Source: Prevotella sp.
Lineage (GTDB): Bacteria > Bacteroidota > Bacteroidia > Bacteroidales > Bacteroidaceae
Direction of reading: 5' to 3'
Assembly: GCA_016285075.1 (NCBI GenBank)
Contig: JAEEQB010000016.1
Span: forward strand, 1-64,000
DNA length: 64,000 nucleotides
Part shown: positions 25,201-34,224 of the stretch, piece after piece
Layout: each line of letters opens with the position of its first letter
Position numbering within the stretch: position 1 is the first letter of the stretch
Translations under genes and position numbers: made by a program
Notes under the pieces: model-generated
Database searches by the model: none
Told to the model about the DNA's origin: nothing
The model's input: only the letters and a program-made list of their open reading frames with translations

Positions 25201-27126
25201 ATGATGGGCAAAAGTTTCAAAACAAGATATCCACTGAGTCTCGTAGGCTGCGGTTTGGCTGCTGTATTTTGTGCAGTATTAACAGCCTGCTCCCTTGACG
25301 AGACCAACTATTCCTCGCTCGATCAGGAGATCGTCTATCCCAGCGAGGCTGGCTTCAACGGACTGGTTGAGGCCTGTTACGAGAACATCTACTACCTCTA
25401 TGGAAAGATGGATGGCATAGATCTTATGGAAATGGGAACTGACCTGTGGATGAACGATGGCCGTAGTGGCAGCCATGGTGAGTTGACGAACTATAATGAG
25501 AACCTGAATACCACGACCGGTGTGGTGCGTGTGGTGTGGAATGCGCTTTATGGTACGGTGGCTTATTGTAATACAGCCATCTACTACCAGAATCGTGGAG
25601 CAGACTCCACCCGTACTGCCAAGGTGGCCGAAGCCTATTTCCTCCGTGCTTTTGCCAACTGGCACATCGTGGAGAACTGGGGTGGATCAGTGCTCAATAT
25701 GTCGAGCATTGCTGAGTCGGGTTCTGTGGAACGCGCCACGCATGCTACTGAGGAAGAGTTCTACGACCAGATTATCAGTGACCTGCAGTTTGCCGTGAAG
25801 AACCTTCCCGATGTGCAGGCCGACCGTGGACGTGCCACCAAATGGAGTGCCCTGGCCATGCTGGCCAAGGCTTATCTGCAGCGAACGCGTCTATATGCCG
25901 ATGGCTCTGCAGAGAAGAAACAGTATGCTGAGCTGGCCTGGCAGACAGCACAGCAGATTATTGCTGCCCGTCAGCTCTACCAGAGCGACGACAAGCAGAG
26001 TGGCAGCACCAAGTACTGGTTGCCAGAGAACAACAAGCAGAACCAGGAAAACCTCTTCATTGAAGCCATTGACCATGTGAATGGCAATAACCCGGAATGG
26101 TGGAACCGTGGACGAACGCGTCAATACTATCAGATGGATATCGGTTCTGCAGCACAGAATTTTGGTATCAGCAGCGACGGCTGGCGCTATGGACGTGCCA
26201 ACGCCAGCGTCTGGCGGCCTACGCTCTATCTGCTGCAAGAGTGCTTTGAACCTTCAGAGACAACCCCAGATACCCGTTTCTCTGACAGTTTCTACTATAA
26301 GTACTATATTGGTGCCAAACAACATGTCATATCGTTGAGCAACTGGCAGCTTTATGGTAAGGATCCATCGCTCTATAACCTGCGCAAGGCTTCTTCCTAT
26401 ACCATCAAGGGCAATACCAAAACAGCATTGGAACTGCGTGGAACGGGCTTCAACTATTATGCCGACAACGGTGTGGCTACTGATGCTGTCTTTGAACTGG
26501 AGGATGATGATGCAGCCATGGGCTGCTTCACTCCAAACTGGGATTTGGATTCAGTATGGTGTGCTAAACAGAAATTCCTGGCTGCTGGTCCTAACCAGTA
26601 TATGGATAAGGTAGGTGACGGTCCGACAGGAAAAATCGGAGGACTGGCCAAGAACAGCTACATGCGTTCGTTACAGCCTTCTCTGAAGAAGTTTTCTTGC
26701 GTGAAATACCTGCATTCTAATCAGGAGTGCGAGCAAGACATAGCCATTATCCGTCTGACCGACATTTATCTCATGGCTGCCGAGGCTGCTGTCATCAGCG
26801 GAGCGCATCAGTCCGAGGGTCTGGCATGCCTGAATGCCGTTCGTCGCCATGCTGCTCTCTCGACCAATGCATCGAAGATGGAAGTGGGTACAGAGGCAAT
26901 GAATATAGAATATATATTAAAGGAACGCGCGCGAGAGCTGTGTGGTGAGCAGTGGCGTTGGTACGACTTGAAGCGTACGGGGCGTCTTAACCAGCAATAC
27001 CTGACCGAAGAAGGGAAGAATCCCCACATCACAGTGTTCAACCAACGCCATCTGCTGCGTCCTATCCCGCAGGAATTCTTGGATCAGATAGCCAATCCTG
27101 AGGAGTTCGGTACCAATGGATATTAA
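25201..27126 (+). CDS. SusD/RagB-type surface glycan-binding lipoprotein
   Basis: The 641-residue protein has a lipoprotein signal ending in LTAC (cysteine at about residue 30), followed by the SusD-like N-terminal helical part with TPR units and the usual C-terminal RagB region (LTDIYLMAAEAAVISG; ERARELCGEQWRWYDLKRTGRL). SusD proteins close over the SusC barrel and hand it the glycan. It starts 50 bases after SusC in the same direction and is complete. ATG at 25201 or 25204 may be used. Confidence 0.96.
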   Translation: MMGKSFKTRYPLSLVGCGLAAVFCAVLTACSLDETNYSSLDQEIVYPSEAGFNGLVEACYENIYYLYGKMDGIDLMEMGTDLWMNDGRSGSHGELTNYNENLNTTTGVVRVVWNALYGTVAYCNTAIYYQNRGADSTRTAKVAEAYFLRAFANWHIVENWGGSVLNMSSIAESGSVERATHATEEEFYDQIISDLQFAVKNLPDVQADRGRATKWSALAMLAKAYLQRTRLYADGSAEKKQYAELAWQTAQQIIAARQLYQSDDKQSGSTKYWLPENNKQNQENLFIEAIDHVNGNNPEWWNRGRTRQYYQMDIGSAAQNFGISSDGWRYGRANASVWRPTLYLLQECFEPSETTPDTRFSDSFYYKYYIGAKQHVISLSNWQLYGKDPSLYNLRKASSYTIKGNTKTALELRGTGFNYYADNGVATDAVFELEDDDAAMGCFTPNWDLDSVWCAKQKFLAAGPNQYMDKVGDGPTGKIGGLAKNSYMRSLQPSLKKFSCVKYLHSNQECEQDIAIIRLTDIYLMAAEAAVISGAHQSEGLACLNAVRRHAALSTNASKMEVGTEAMNIEYILKERARELCGEQWRWYDLKRTGRLNQQYLTEEGKNPHITVFNQRHLLRPIPQEFLDQIANPEEFGTNGY

Positions 27127-27153
27127 TTAAATTCTGTTAATTATTAAAAAATC

Positions 27154-27185
27154 TTTTCGAAACCCATAAATATTTCTTACTTTTG
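27154..27185 (+). promoter_or_regulatory. Possible internal promoter before the surface-protein gene
   Basis: TACTTTTG (27178-27185) with a TTTTCG element about 20 bases upstream (27154-27159). It could give extra transcription of the downstream half of the locus. Confidence 0.5.
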
Positions 27186-27237
27186 TAGGCAAATTGTATC
27201 GTATTCATAACATACACGACTTAAAACATAGATGATA

Positions 27238-28713
27238 ATGAAGAAAATAATCGTACTCGCTATTCTTGCGGTATTGTCTTCTTCTGTAGCAATGGCACAA
27301 GAGGACAAGTCGTTCAAGTTGGAGAAGAACCGTGTGATTTATCTCACTACCGATACCGTGTTCGTTGACGAAGGGGACACGCTATATTGGAATGTCAGTT
27401 CCTTGGAAAATCCCTTCAACTTTGCAGGAATGCCCATTAATGGCAGTGATGTGACGGACTGGAACTATAAAGTGGCCTTCCGCAATGACTATACTGACCC
27501 TGAGACCGGTTTTACGTTGAATAAGGGATACTATCGTGGTATCACCTTGATGGAGACGACGCTAGGACTTTATGGTTCGTTCATGAATGCCGAAGGCAAG
27601 GAGATAGACTATTCTGCAGGCTACAAGAACCTGAAGAAGGTCATCTTGTACTTCGTACCCCTGCCTAATGCCAAATGTACCTCGTTCTGGTATAACTACA
27701 ACCACGACCGTCTGCCTAGTAATGGCGGGCGTGTTGAGGCACAGTATATGAACCCGGACGGAACGCCCAAGTCGAACAATGCCTATCGTGACCTGACCGT
27801 AGGCACGACACTTGTTTCTGGCGGTACACCCTGTGAGGTTGATGCAGAACATCCTGAAGGATTGAGTTTTGATGAGTACTACTATACTCTGAGCAACTGT
27901 CCGCTTAACTATACGGCTTTGGAGGACAAGGCTTTCATTACCGGTTATAATGCTGCCTTGGTGACCATTGACCAGCCGTACAAGGTGAGTGTGGACGTGA
28001 CGATGAACAATAATGCATTAAGAGGGCGTGATTTCGATGAATTGAAGGATGAATCCAAACCTACCGATTTCGTAAGTCAGCCAATCGATGGATTGACAGA
28101 GTCGGAAATGACATATTATTTTGCCAAGGTAGATGATACATGGCCTTTTGACCGTGAGCCGACCGATGAGGAGAAAGGAACCTATACTTCTGCTAGTGGT
28201 TGGAACTTCATTGGTAATAAATGGGGCAACAGAGTGTCATGGAGCGCTGATACACCAATTAAAATCGGCATCAAGCGCCGTCTGTACCTGGTAGGTATCG
28301 GCTTGGTTTGCGCTACTGAAGGTGCACAGACCGAATATTTCAATGCCGGAGACTGGACAAAAGGCTTGGAAGGCTATCAGTTTACAACAGAGCCGACAGC
28401 AGCTTTCGGAAACCTTGTTGAAGGCAATCTTCCTGAGAATCCTTGGGCCGACTATGTGTGGGGTGAAGGAGCGAAGGATCCGTCCAAGGATCCCAACCTC
28501 AATCCTAAGCCCGACGATCCTAAGCCCGACGATCCTAAGCCGGATGATCCCAACCCCGATGATCCCAAACCCGAAGATCCCGTGATTGATGGTGTCCATA
28601 CCATTGACGGTGCTTCAGAAGCAGGTGAAGTGTTCAATCTGCAAGGGCAGCGTGTAAAGGCTGGAAATAAAGGTATTGTCGTGAAGAACGGCAAGAAAGT
28701 GGTGAATCAATAA
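27238..28713 (+). CDS. Secreted protein of the pectin locus, in the surface glycan-binding position
   Basis: Start is taken at the second ATG (MKKIIVLAILAVLSSSVAMAQ), a clean signal peptide. The mature part of about 400 residues is beta-rich and unknown to me by family. A linker of repeated P-D-D-P-K units (about residues 420-445) follows, then a tail EVFNLQGQRVKAGNKGIVVKNGKKVV that is alike in the next two proteins. By position after SusD it corresponds to the SusE/F-like surface glycan-binding slot, but no lipobox is seen, so attachment may depend on the C-terminal tail. The P-D repeats are nearly identical at the DNA level and could change in number. Confidence 0.75.
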   Translation: MKKIIVLAILAVLSSSVAMAQEDKSFKLEKNRVIYLTTDTVFVDEGDTLYWNVSSLENPFNFAGMPINGSDVTDWNYKVAFRNDYTDPETGFTLNKGYYRGITLMETTLGLYGSFMNAEGKEIDYSAGYKNLKKVILYFVPLPNAKCTSFWYNYNHDRLPSNGGRVEAQYMNPDGTPKSNNAYRDLTVGTTLVSGGTPCEVDAEHPEGLSFDEYYYTLSNCPLNYTALEDKAFITGYNAALVTIDQPYKVSVDVTMNNNALRGRDFDELKDESKPTDFVSQPIDGLTESEMTYYFAKVDDTWPFDREPTDEEKGTYTSASGWNFIGNKWGNRVSWSADTPIKIGIKRRLYLVGIGLVCATEGAQTEYFNAGDWTKGLEGYQFTTEPTAAFGNLVEGNLPENPWADYVWGEGAKDPSKDPNLNPKPDDPKPDDPKPDDPNPDDPKPEDPVIDGVHTIDGASEAGEVFNLQGQRVKAGNKGIVVKNGKKVVNQ

Positions 28714-28758
28714 ACAAATTTTTTATATTCATTTAATTATTAACTAAAAACAAACAGC

Positions 28759-31700
28759 ATGAAAAAAACTTTATTTGCAATGGCAGCCTTCTTGGCCGCC
28801 GCAATGGGAGTAAATGCTCAGACGGAAGTGACGCCTCGTGCGCCGCAGATTCCGTGGGGTGCTACGGCTGAGGTCGTGATTACCAGCGACCTGACGGAGC
28901 AGCACGCTGATGGCAGCTGGTATCTTACCAGCGATGCACAGAAGTGGGTGACCTACGAGTCTGATCAGGCTCCCATGGTTCAGCAGACCAATCGTGCCAA
29001 TGTCTGGTATGACATCTACTCTGATGTGGACACGATGATCGTGACGAGTGCAGAGAAGAACTGGGGTGGTTACCTGACAGTAACCTCAAAGGCTGGTTCT
29101 ACTTCAGGACTCATGGTCGTGGGTAAGACCCGTATGCCTCATTTCTTTGTGACGGGTACGGAGTTGATCAAGCTCTTCTTCTCTGGTAGCTCTGGCACAA
29201 AGGGTCAGCCTCAGATGGTTATCCTTGACAGGGAGACAAAAGACACTGTTGTGAACATTGTCAGTGAGAAGCAGCTTACCAAGAGCACGTGGGACACGTC
29301 AGAGATGTTAAAGGCTAAGCTCGACAAGAGCAAGTCTTACGAGGTGATTGCCATGACCGCTGGTGGTCAGGGCGACATCGTGCTTCAGGCAATTCGTTTG
29401 TATGGCGGTGAGGCACAGCTTGGAACAAACGAGATCCTTACCGGTTCGGAAATCGGTGGTTATATCAATGCTTACTTGGCTGCTCATCCCGGCGAGAATG
29501 TCTTCAAGCTGCAGGGCAACGGTAAGTATACCATCAAGGAGAGCATTGCTGCCACTGGTAGCTTCCAGCTCCTCGGTGCCGACGGCGCTCCTGCCACCAT
29601 CGATGCTTCTCAGCTTGACGGTCCGTTCGTGAAGATGTCTGAGAAGCCTTGCGTGGAGGTAAATGATAAGGATCTGTATGTCATGACCGATCCTGTTCAG
29701 TTCAAGAACGTGAAGATCTATGGTCTGAACGCTCAGCTGTTCTATGCAAACCGTGTGAAGTATATGTTCCCAGCCATTCAGCTTGACAATACTTTGGTTG
29801 AAATAGAAGGTGGTGACAAGGCAGTGTTTGACTTCTTCGGTGGCGGTGCTACAGGTAAACTGGCCATCAACAAGTCCACTATCTATGCAAAGGAGAAGCA
29901 TACGGGCTACCTCTTCACTTCCCAGGGTGGTCAGATTGCTATTCAGGGTGATCTGAAGGAGCAGGTGTTCTCTATTACCAATTCTACCATAGCAAATATT
30001 GCTTATGGCAAGAATATCTTCAACCATCGTCAGCGCAGCCAGACCTGGCAGGTTTACGAGGCAAAGAACAGCCTCTTCCTGAATACAGGTAAGAAGGGTC
30101 AGCTCCTGAAGGGCTTCAATGGCGGTATCTATCACAGATTCCCCCTCTGGAAATTTGAAGGCAACTCGTTCCTCTGGACAGAGGCTGATGGTTCTATCGT
30201 TGACTGCGGTGAGGCCGAATCAACAGGTGATCCCGATGAGCCTATCAAGAATACCATTAAGGGTGTGACAAGCTTCGCTGGCAATACCAATTTCACTGTC
30301 AACGAGTCTTCTATGCAGGCCAAGTATAAGGTGGGTGACCCCCGTTGGCTCGTTCCTTATGCTACTGCTCCTGTGAAACTGGAAGTTGAGAATGCAGGTA
30401 CTGATATCATCGCAGCTATCAACAAGGCCATCGAGAAGAGTGAACTGCCGAAGAATATCACCGTTACCATTTATACGGCTGGTACTTACACTACTTCAGG
30501 CGCTCTGAAGACCAATGCCCCTGTAACCTTCCAGATTCAGGACATTGAGCCGGGTGAGGCTGTACTGAAGGTGAATCACGGCTTCACGCTGGGTGGTGCC
30601 ATCAAGTTCGATGGTGTTGATATCGACGCTTCCGATCTGGATGCTCCGTTGTTCACACTGGCTGGCAACGACTACATCCTGAAGGATGATGGCTTCTACA
30701 ACTTCGGTAAGATTCAGCTGCTCAACATGAAGGTGAAGGGCCTGAAGAACCAGCTCATCTACGGCAACAAGGTGAAGAACCTGATTAGCGAGATTGAGAC
30801 CAAGAACAGTGTCATCCTGATGGCCGGTAACAAGACCGTCTACGACTTCAATGGCGGTGGCGTTGTGGGTAACTGGAACTTCGTCAACTCTACGCTGGAT
30901 GCCAATGGTGGTGTAATCTACAGCAGTCAGAGTGGTCAGAAGGCTACAGAGGCTGGCCTGCTGCAGCAGACATTCAATATCCAGAATTCTACCATCTACA
31001 AGCCGGGTAAGAAGGCATTCAATCATCGTCAGAGTGGTCAGACCTGGTTGCGCTTCATCCTGAAGAACAGCCTCATCGACGCTAATGCCGATAAGCCCAA
31101 CTTCGTTTCTGAGATGAATGCTGGCCAGCAGAGCAAGAATCCTGTCTGGCAGATTGACCACAATGCATTCCAGATGGTTAATGCTGATGGCGAGCTTGTT
31201 GAGATATCCGCTTCTCAGAACAATGGTGACGAAGCCGAGCCTATCACCAACACTGTGGAGGACTTCACTACCTTCGCTGATGCTGCTGCCGGTGACTTCA
31301 CTATTTCTGGGCTTTCTCTCGTTGCTAAGGAGAAACTTGGTGACCCGCGCTGGGTTGTCGACTACAATCCTGTTGTAGACTATGACTTCACTGCCAAGGT
31401 TGGTACCAGCCAGGCTGCTTGGAATGCCGGTGGTGTCTGCGCTACGCAGTATGCTCCTGCCATCGTTACTGCCGATGGCCGTAATGCCCAGATGATGGAG
31501 AAGTATGAGGGTAATGTCAATACTACTGGTGAACTGATGTTCCAGGAAGTGACTGGCCTGCCCAATGGCAAGTATACTGCAACGCTCTATGCTAATGCAT
31601 TCTTCACCAACGGTCGTGGCTTCGATTCTGACGTCACAGACGGTGCTACAGACGTGGCTTATGTATTTGCTAACGACAAGAAGGCTGAGGTGGTTGCCCA

Positions 31701-34134
31701 CATTGCTACTGCAACAGCTGAGAATGGTGAGTACACCATTAAGGACGTTGAGATAACCGACGGTAAGCTGAAGTTAGGCTTTGGTAAGGAGAAGGCCGGT
31801 ACCAACTGGCATACTATCCAGATCAAGTCTCTGACCTGTACCATGACGTTAGAGCAGGCATTTGCCTACACTGCAGAGTTGGGTAAGGAGGAGATGTCTA
31901 CTGCCGTACGTGATGAGCTTGAGGCAGCTGTTGCTGCTGAGCCCAGCTCAAAGAACTTCTATGCACTGCAGAAGCTGGTGAACACGAAGGTGAACCCGAG
32001 TATCAACAGCTATAAGATCATCAATGGCGGTACGATTGCTGACAACAGCCTTGACAACTGGACTTGCACCACTGGTAATACCTTCCATATCAATACGTGG
32101 AGTGTTGAGGGTAACGAGGGTAACGACCCGACAGGTATGACTACTCCGTTCATTGAGAACTGGTGCAACAAGAATGACGGTGGCCTTGGTGACGGTGAGA
32201 TCGTATTCTCACTGCCTTACGTTGATCCTATTGACTTCGAGGTGACTGCTCTGGTTCGTCTGTACAGCGAGGCTGGCAACGAGGTTAAGGGTGCTACCTT
32301 CTTCGCTGGTGAGACTGAGGTAGACATGGCTACTGGTACTGCATTTGAGTACGGTAACAACAAGGGTGTTTATGCTACTTATACCGCTACTGGTACTGTA
32401 GGTGAGGATGGCACACTGCGCTTCGGTGTGAAGGTGAAGGATGCTAACTTCAACTGGGTTGCCATTAAGAATGTGACCATCACTCCGATTGTTGACGTTC
32501 CCGATCCCGAGGATCCTGGTACGCTCGTTCTCGAGAGAGACTGGTCTACTACGGCCTCTTATCCTTATTACAACATGGGAGCTCCCGATGGTGCTTCTTA
32601 CGAGGTGAAGGACGGCAAGCTGGTTATCAACAACAACCAGAAGCGTACTAACCCGTGGGATCTGCAGCTCTTCGTGCTTGACTGGTTCAACTTCAAGCAG
32701 GGTGGTACCTACACTGTACGTGTCTATGCTAACATTCCCGAGGACGGTGAGGTTCAGGTGAACATGGGTACATGGGGTAGCAACACTCAGAAGTTGATTC
32801 CCGTAAAGGCTACGAGAGGTAAGTTCAAGGCTATTGACGTCACGTTCGAGAACATTCAGGCCGGTACAGAAGGCTGGGATGCTCACGTGCTGTGGCAGCC
32901 GGGCTTCATCACCGGTACTAACGAGATCAGCAAGGTTCAGGTCTTCGAGATCGATCCTGAGGAACTGGTTATCAATGGCCAGTGCGAAGGTACTGATGGC
33001 ACGAGCCTTGTTACGAAGAATGGTGAGGACGGCGGTGCATACTGCTTCAACCCGAAGGAAGGTGCCGGTCTTGGTGGCAATAGCCTGAAGACAAAGGCAG
33101 CTGTTGTTCATGTACCCGCTGGTGCTTCTCAGGACTGGGATTCTCAGTTCTTCATCTATGAGCCCAGCCATGAGTTCCAGGCTGGCGAGAAGTACAGAAT
33201 TTCGTTCAACGTCAGGGCTGACAAGAACGCTGCTGTTGACATGCAGGCTCATACCACTCCTGGTAACTACATTGGCTTCTACGTTGACGGCGCTCCCTCA
33301 CTCAACGTAACAACCGAGTGGCAGGAGGTAGTCATTGAAGGTACTATTACCGACCACGCTGAGTGGGGTGCTGCTATGTCTGGCATGAAGACCCTGGCCT
33401 TCAACCTGAGCAAGAACAGGGAGCAGGAGAACAACTTCTACTTCGACAACATTTCTTGGAAGCTTATTCCCGTTCCTGCACCCGCAGGCACTGCTACTTA
33501 CGCTATCCAGGTTGACGAGACCCACGCTTCTGGCGACGTTGTGAAGGTTAGCAACGACGGTAACGAGGTTGCTACCATCACCTTCGGTGAGGCTGGTGAC
33601 GGCAATGCTGAGTTTGGTGCTGGTAAGGCATCTGGCGACGTTGAGGGCTTCGTAGCCATGACCGCTGGTAACGGCGTGAATGGTAACAAGGCCGGTGGTA
33701 CGTTCTACACCATCGTTCCTCAGTACGACGGTGTCATTGCAGCTGCTGTCTCTCTGAACAGTGGTAAGAAGTTCCACCTCACTGTTGACGGTGAGCAGAA
33801 CTCCGTATTCAATGACAATACTGTTGACGAGAAGTACAATGGTATCATCGAGTTCAACGTGCAGGCTGGTAAGGCTTACAAGTTCTACTGCGACGGTTCT
33901 AAGCTTGGCTTCTACGGATTCAACTACACCTACGGTCCTGATGTGAAGCCCATCGTTGAGAAGAGCGTTGCTGAGCAGATGGCAGCTAAGGCCGGTGCTC
34001 GTGGTACTACCGCTATTCAGTCCATCGAGGTGGCTGAGGACGGTGTGATGTACAACATGCGCGGACAGCGCATCTCTGCTCCTGTCAAGGGTGAGATCTA
34101 CATCATGAACGGTAAAAAGCACATTGCTAAGTAA
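28759..34134 (+). CDS. Very large secreted surface protein with duplicated pectin-locus modules
   Basis: The 1791-residue protein has a signal peptide (MKKTLFAMAAFLAAAMGVNAQ). Residues about 221-530 and 547-865 are two copies of one module: both end in GDPRW-[LV]-V and contain NHRQ-x-x-QTW and N-x-K/L-DFF/N-GGG. They resemble DUF4957/DUF5123 beta-helix modules from pectin loci. Further on are beta-sandwich segments like carbohydrate-binding modules (about 870-1010, 1100-1280, 1400-1580; NGQCEGTDG...FYFDNISW). The C-terminus (MYNMRGQRI...GEIYIMNGKKHIAK) is a sorting-type tail. It probably binds pectin at the surface. No catalytic motif is recognised. Codon use is strongly biased and suggests high expression. 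Confidence 0.8.
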   Translation: MKKTLFAMAAFLAAAMGVNAQTEVTPRAPQIPWGATAEVVITSDLTEQHADGSWYLTSDAQKWVTYESDQAPMVQQTNRANVWYDIYSDVDTMIVTSAEKNWGGYLTVTSKAGSTSGLMVVGKTRMPHFFVTGTELIKLFFSGSSGTKGQPQMVILDRETKDTVVNIVSEKQLTKSTWDTSEMLKAKLDKSKSYEVIAMTAGGQGDIVLQAIRLYGGEAQLGTNEILTGSEIGGYINAYLAAHPGENVFKLQGNGKYTIKESIAATGSFQLLGADGAPATIDASQLDGPFVKMSEKPCVEVNDKDLYVMTDPVQFKNVKIYGLNAQLFYANRVKYMFPAIQLDNTLVEIEGGDKAVFDFFGGGATGKLAINKSTIYAKEKHTGYLFTSQGGQIAIQGDLKEQVFSITNSTIANIAYGKNIFNHRQRSQTWQVYEAKNSLFLNTGKKGQLLKGFNGGIYHRFPLWKFEGNSFLWTEADGSIVDCGEAESTGDPDEPIKNTIKGVTSFAGNTNFTVNESSMQAKYKVGDPRWLVPYATAPVKLEVENAGTDIIAAINKAIEKSELPKNITVTIYTAGTYTTSGALKTNAPVTFQIQDIEPGEAVLKVNHGFTLGGAIKFDGVDIDASDLDAPLFTLAGNDYILKDDGFYNFGKIQLLNMKVKGLKNQLIYGNKVKNLISEIETKNSVILMAGNKTVYDFNGGGVVGNWNFVNSTLDANGGVIYSSQSGQKATEAGLLQQTFNIQNSTIYKPGKKAFNHRQSGQTWLRFILKNSLIDANADKPNFVSEMNAGQQSKNPVWQIDHNAFQMVNADGELVEISASQNNGDEAEPITNTVEDFTTFADAAAGDFTISGLSLVAKEKLGDPRWVVDYNPVVDYDFTAKVGTSQAAWNAGGVCATQYAPAIVTADGRNAQMMEKYEGNVNTTGELMFQEVTGLPNGKYTATLYANAFFTNGRGFDSDVTDGATDVAYVFANDKKAEVVAHIATATAENGEYTIKDVEITDGKLKLGFGKEKAGTNWHTIQIKSLTCTMTLEQAFAYTAELGKEEMSTAVRDELEAAVAAEPSSKNFYALQKLVNTKVNPSINSYKIINGGTIADNSLDNWTCTTGNTFHINTWSVEGNEGNDPTGMTTPFIENWCNKNDGGLGDGEIVFSLPYVDPIDFEVTALVRLYSEAGNEVKGATFFAGETEVDMATGTAFEYGNNKGVYATYTATGTVGEDGTLRFGVKVKDANFNWVAIKNVTITPIVDVPDPEDPGTLVLERDWSTTASYPYYNMGAPDGASYEVKDGKLVINNNQKRTNPWDLQLFVLDWFNFKQGGTYTVRVYANIPEDGEVQVNMGTWGSNTQKLIPVKATRGKFKAIDVTFENIQAGTEGWDAHVLWQPGFITGTNEISKVQVFEIDPEELVINGQCEGTDGTSLVTKNGEDGGAYCFNPKEGAGLGGNSLKTKAAVVHVPAGASQDWDSQFFIYEPSHEFQAGEKYRISFNVRADKNAAVDMQAHTTPGNYIGFYVDGAPSLNVTTEWQEVVIEGTITDHAEWGAAMSGMKTLAFNLSKNREQENNFYFDNISWKLIPVPAPAGTATYAIQVDETHASGDVVKVSNDGNEVATITFGEAGDGNAEFGAGKASGDVEGFVAMTAGNGVNGNKAGGTFYTIVPQYDGVIAAAVSLNSGKKFHLTVDGEQNSVFNDNTVDEKYNGIIEFNVQAGKAYKFYCDGSKLGFYGFNYTYGPDVKPIVEKSVAEQMAAKAGARGTTAIQSIEVAEDGVMYNMRGQRISAPVKGEIYIMNGKKHIAK

Positions 34135-34158
34135 GTGAAATCTTAAAAGCATCTATAC

Positions 34159-34194
34159 AAGCCCGCCCCTGTCTCTTGGCAGAGGCGGGCTTTT
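34159..34194 (+). terminator. Intrinsic terminator after the giant surface-protein gene
   Basis: AAGCCCGCC and GGCGGGCTT pair around a loop of about 15 bases, followed by TTTT. It would separate the giant gene from the lyase gene, or leave reduced read-through. Confidence 0.85.
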
Positions 34195-34224
34195 AAAAAA
34201 CTACTCATTTACTAATCGAAGCTT

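Noticed and set aside
30496..31701. Long minus-strand frame (401 codons) within the giant surface-protein gene
   Set aside because: Antisense shadow produced by the strongly biased codons of the real gene; no domain or start signal.
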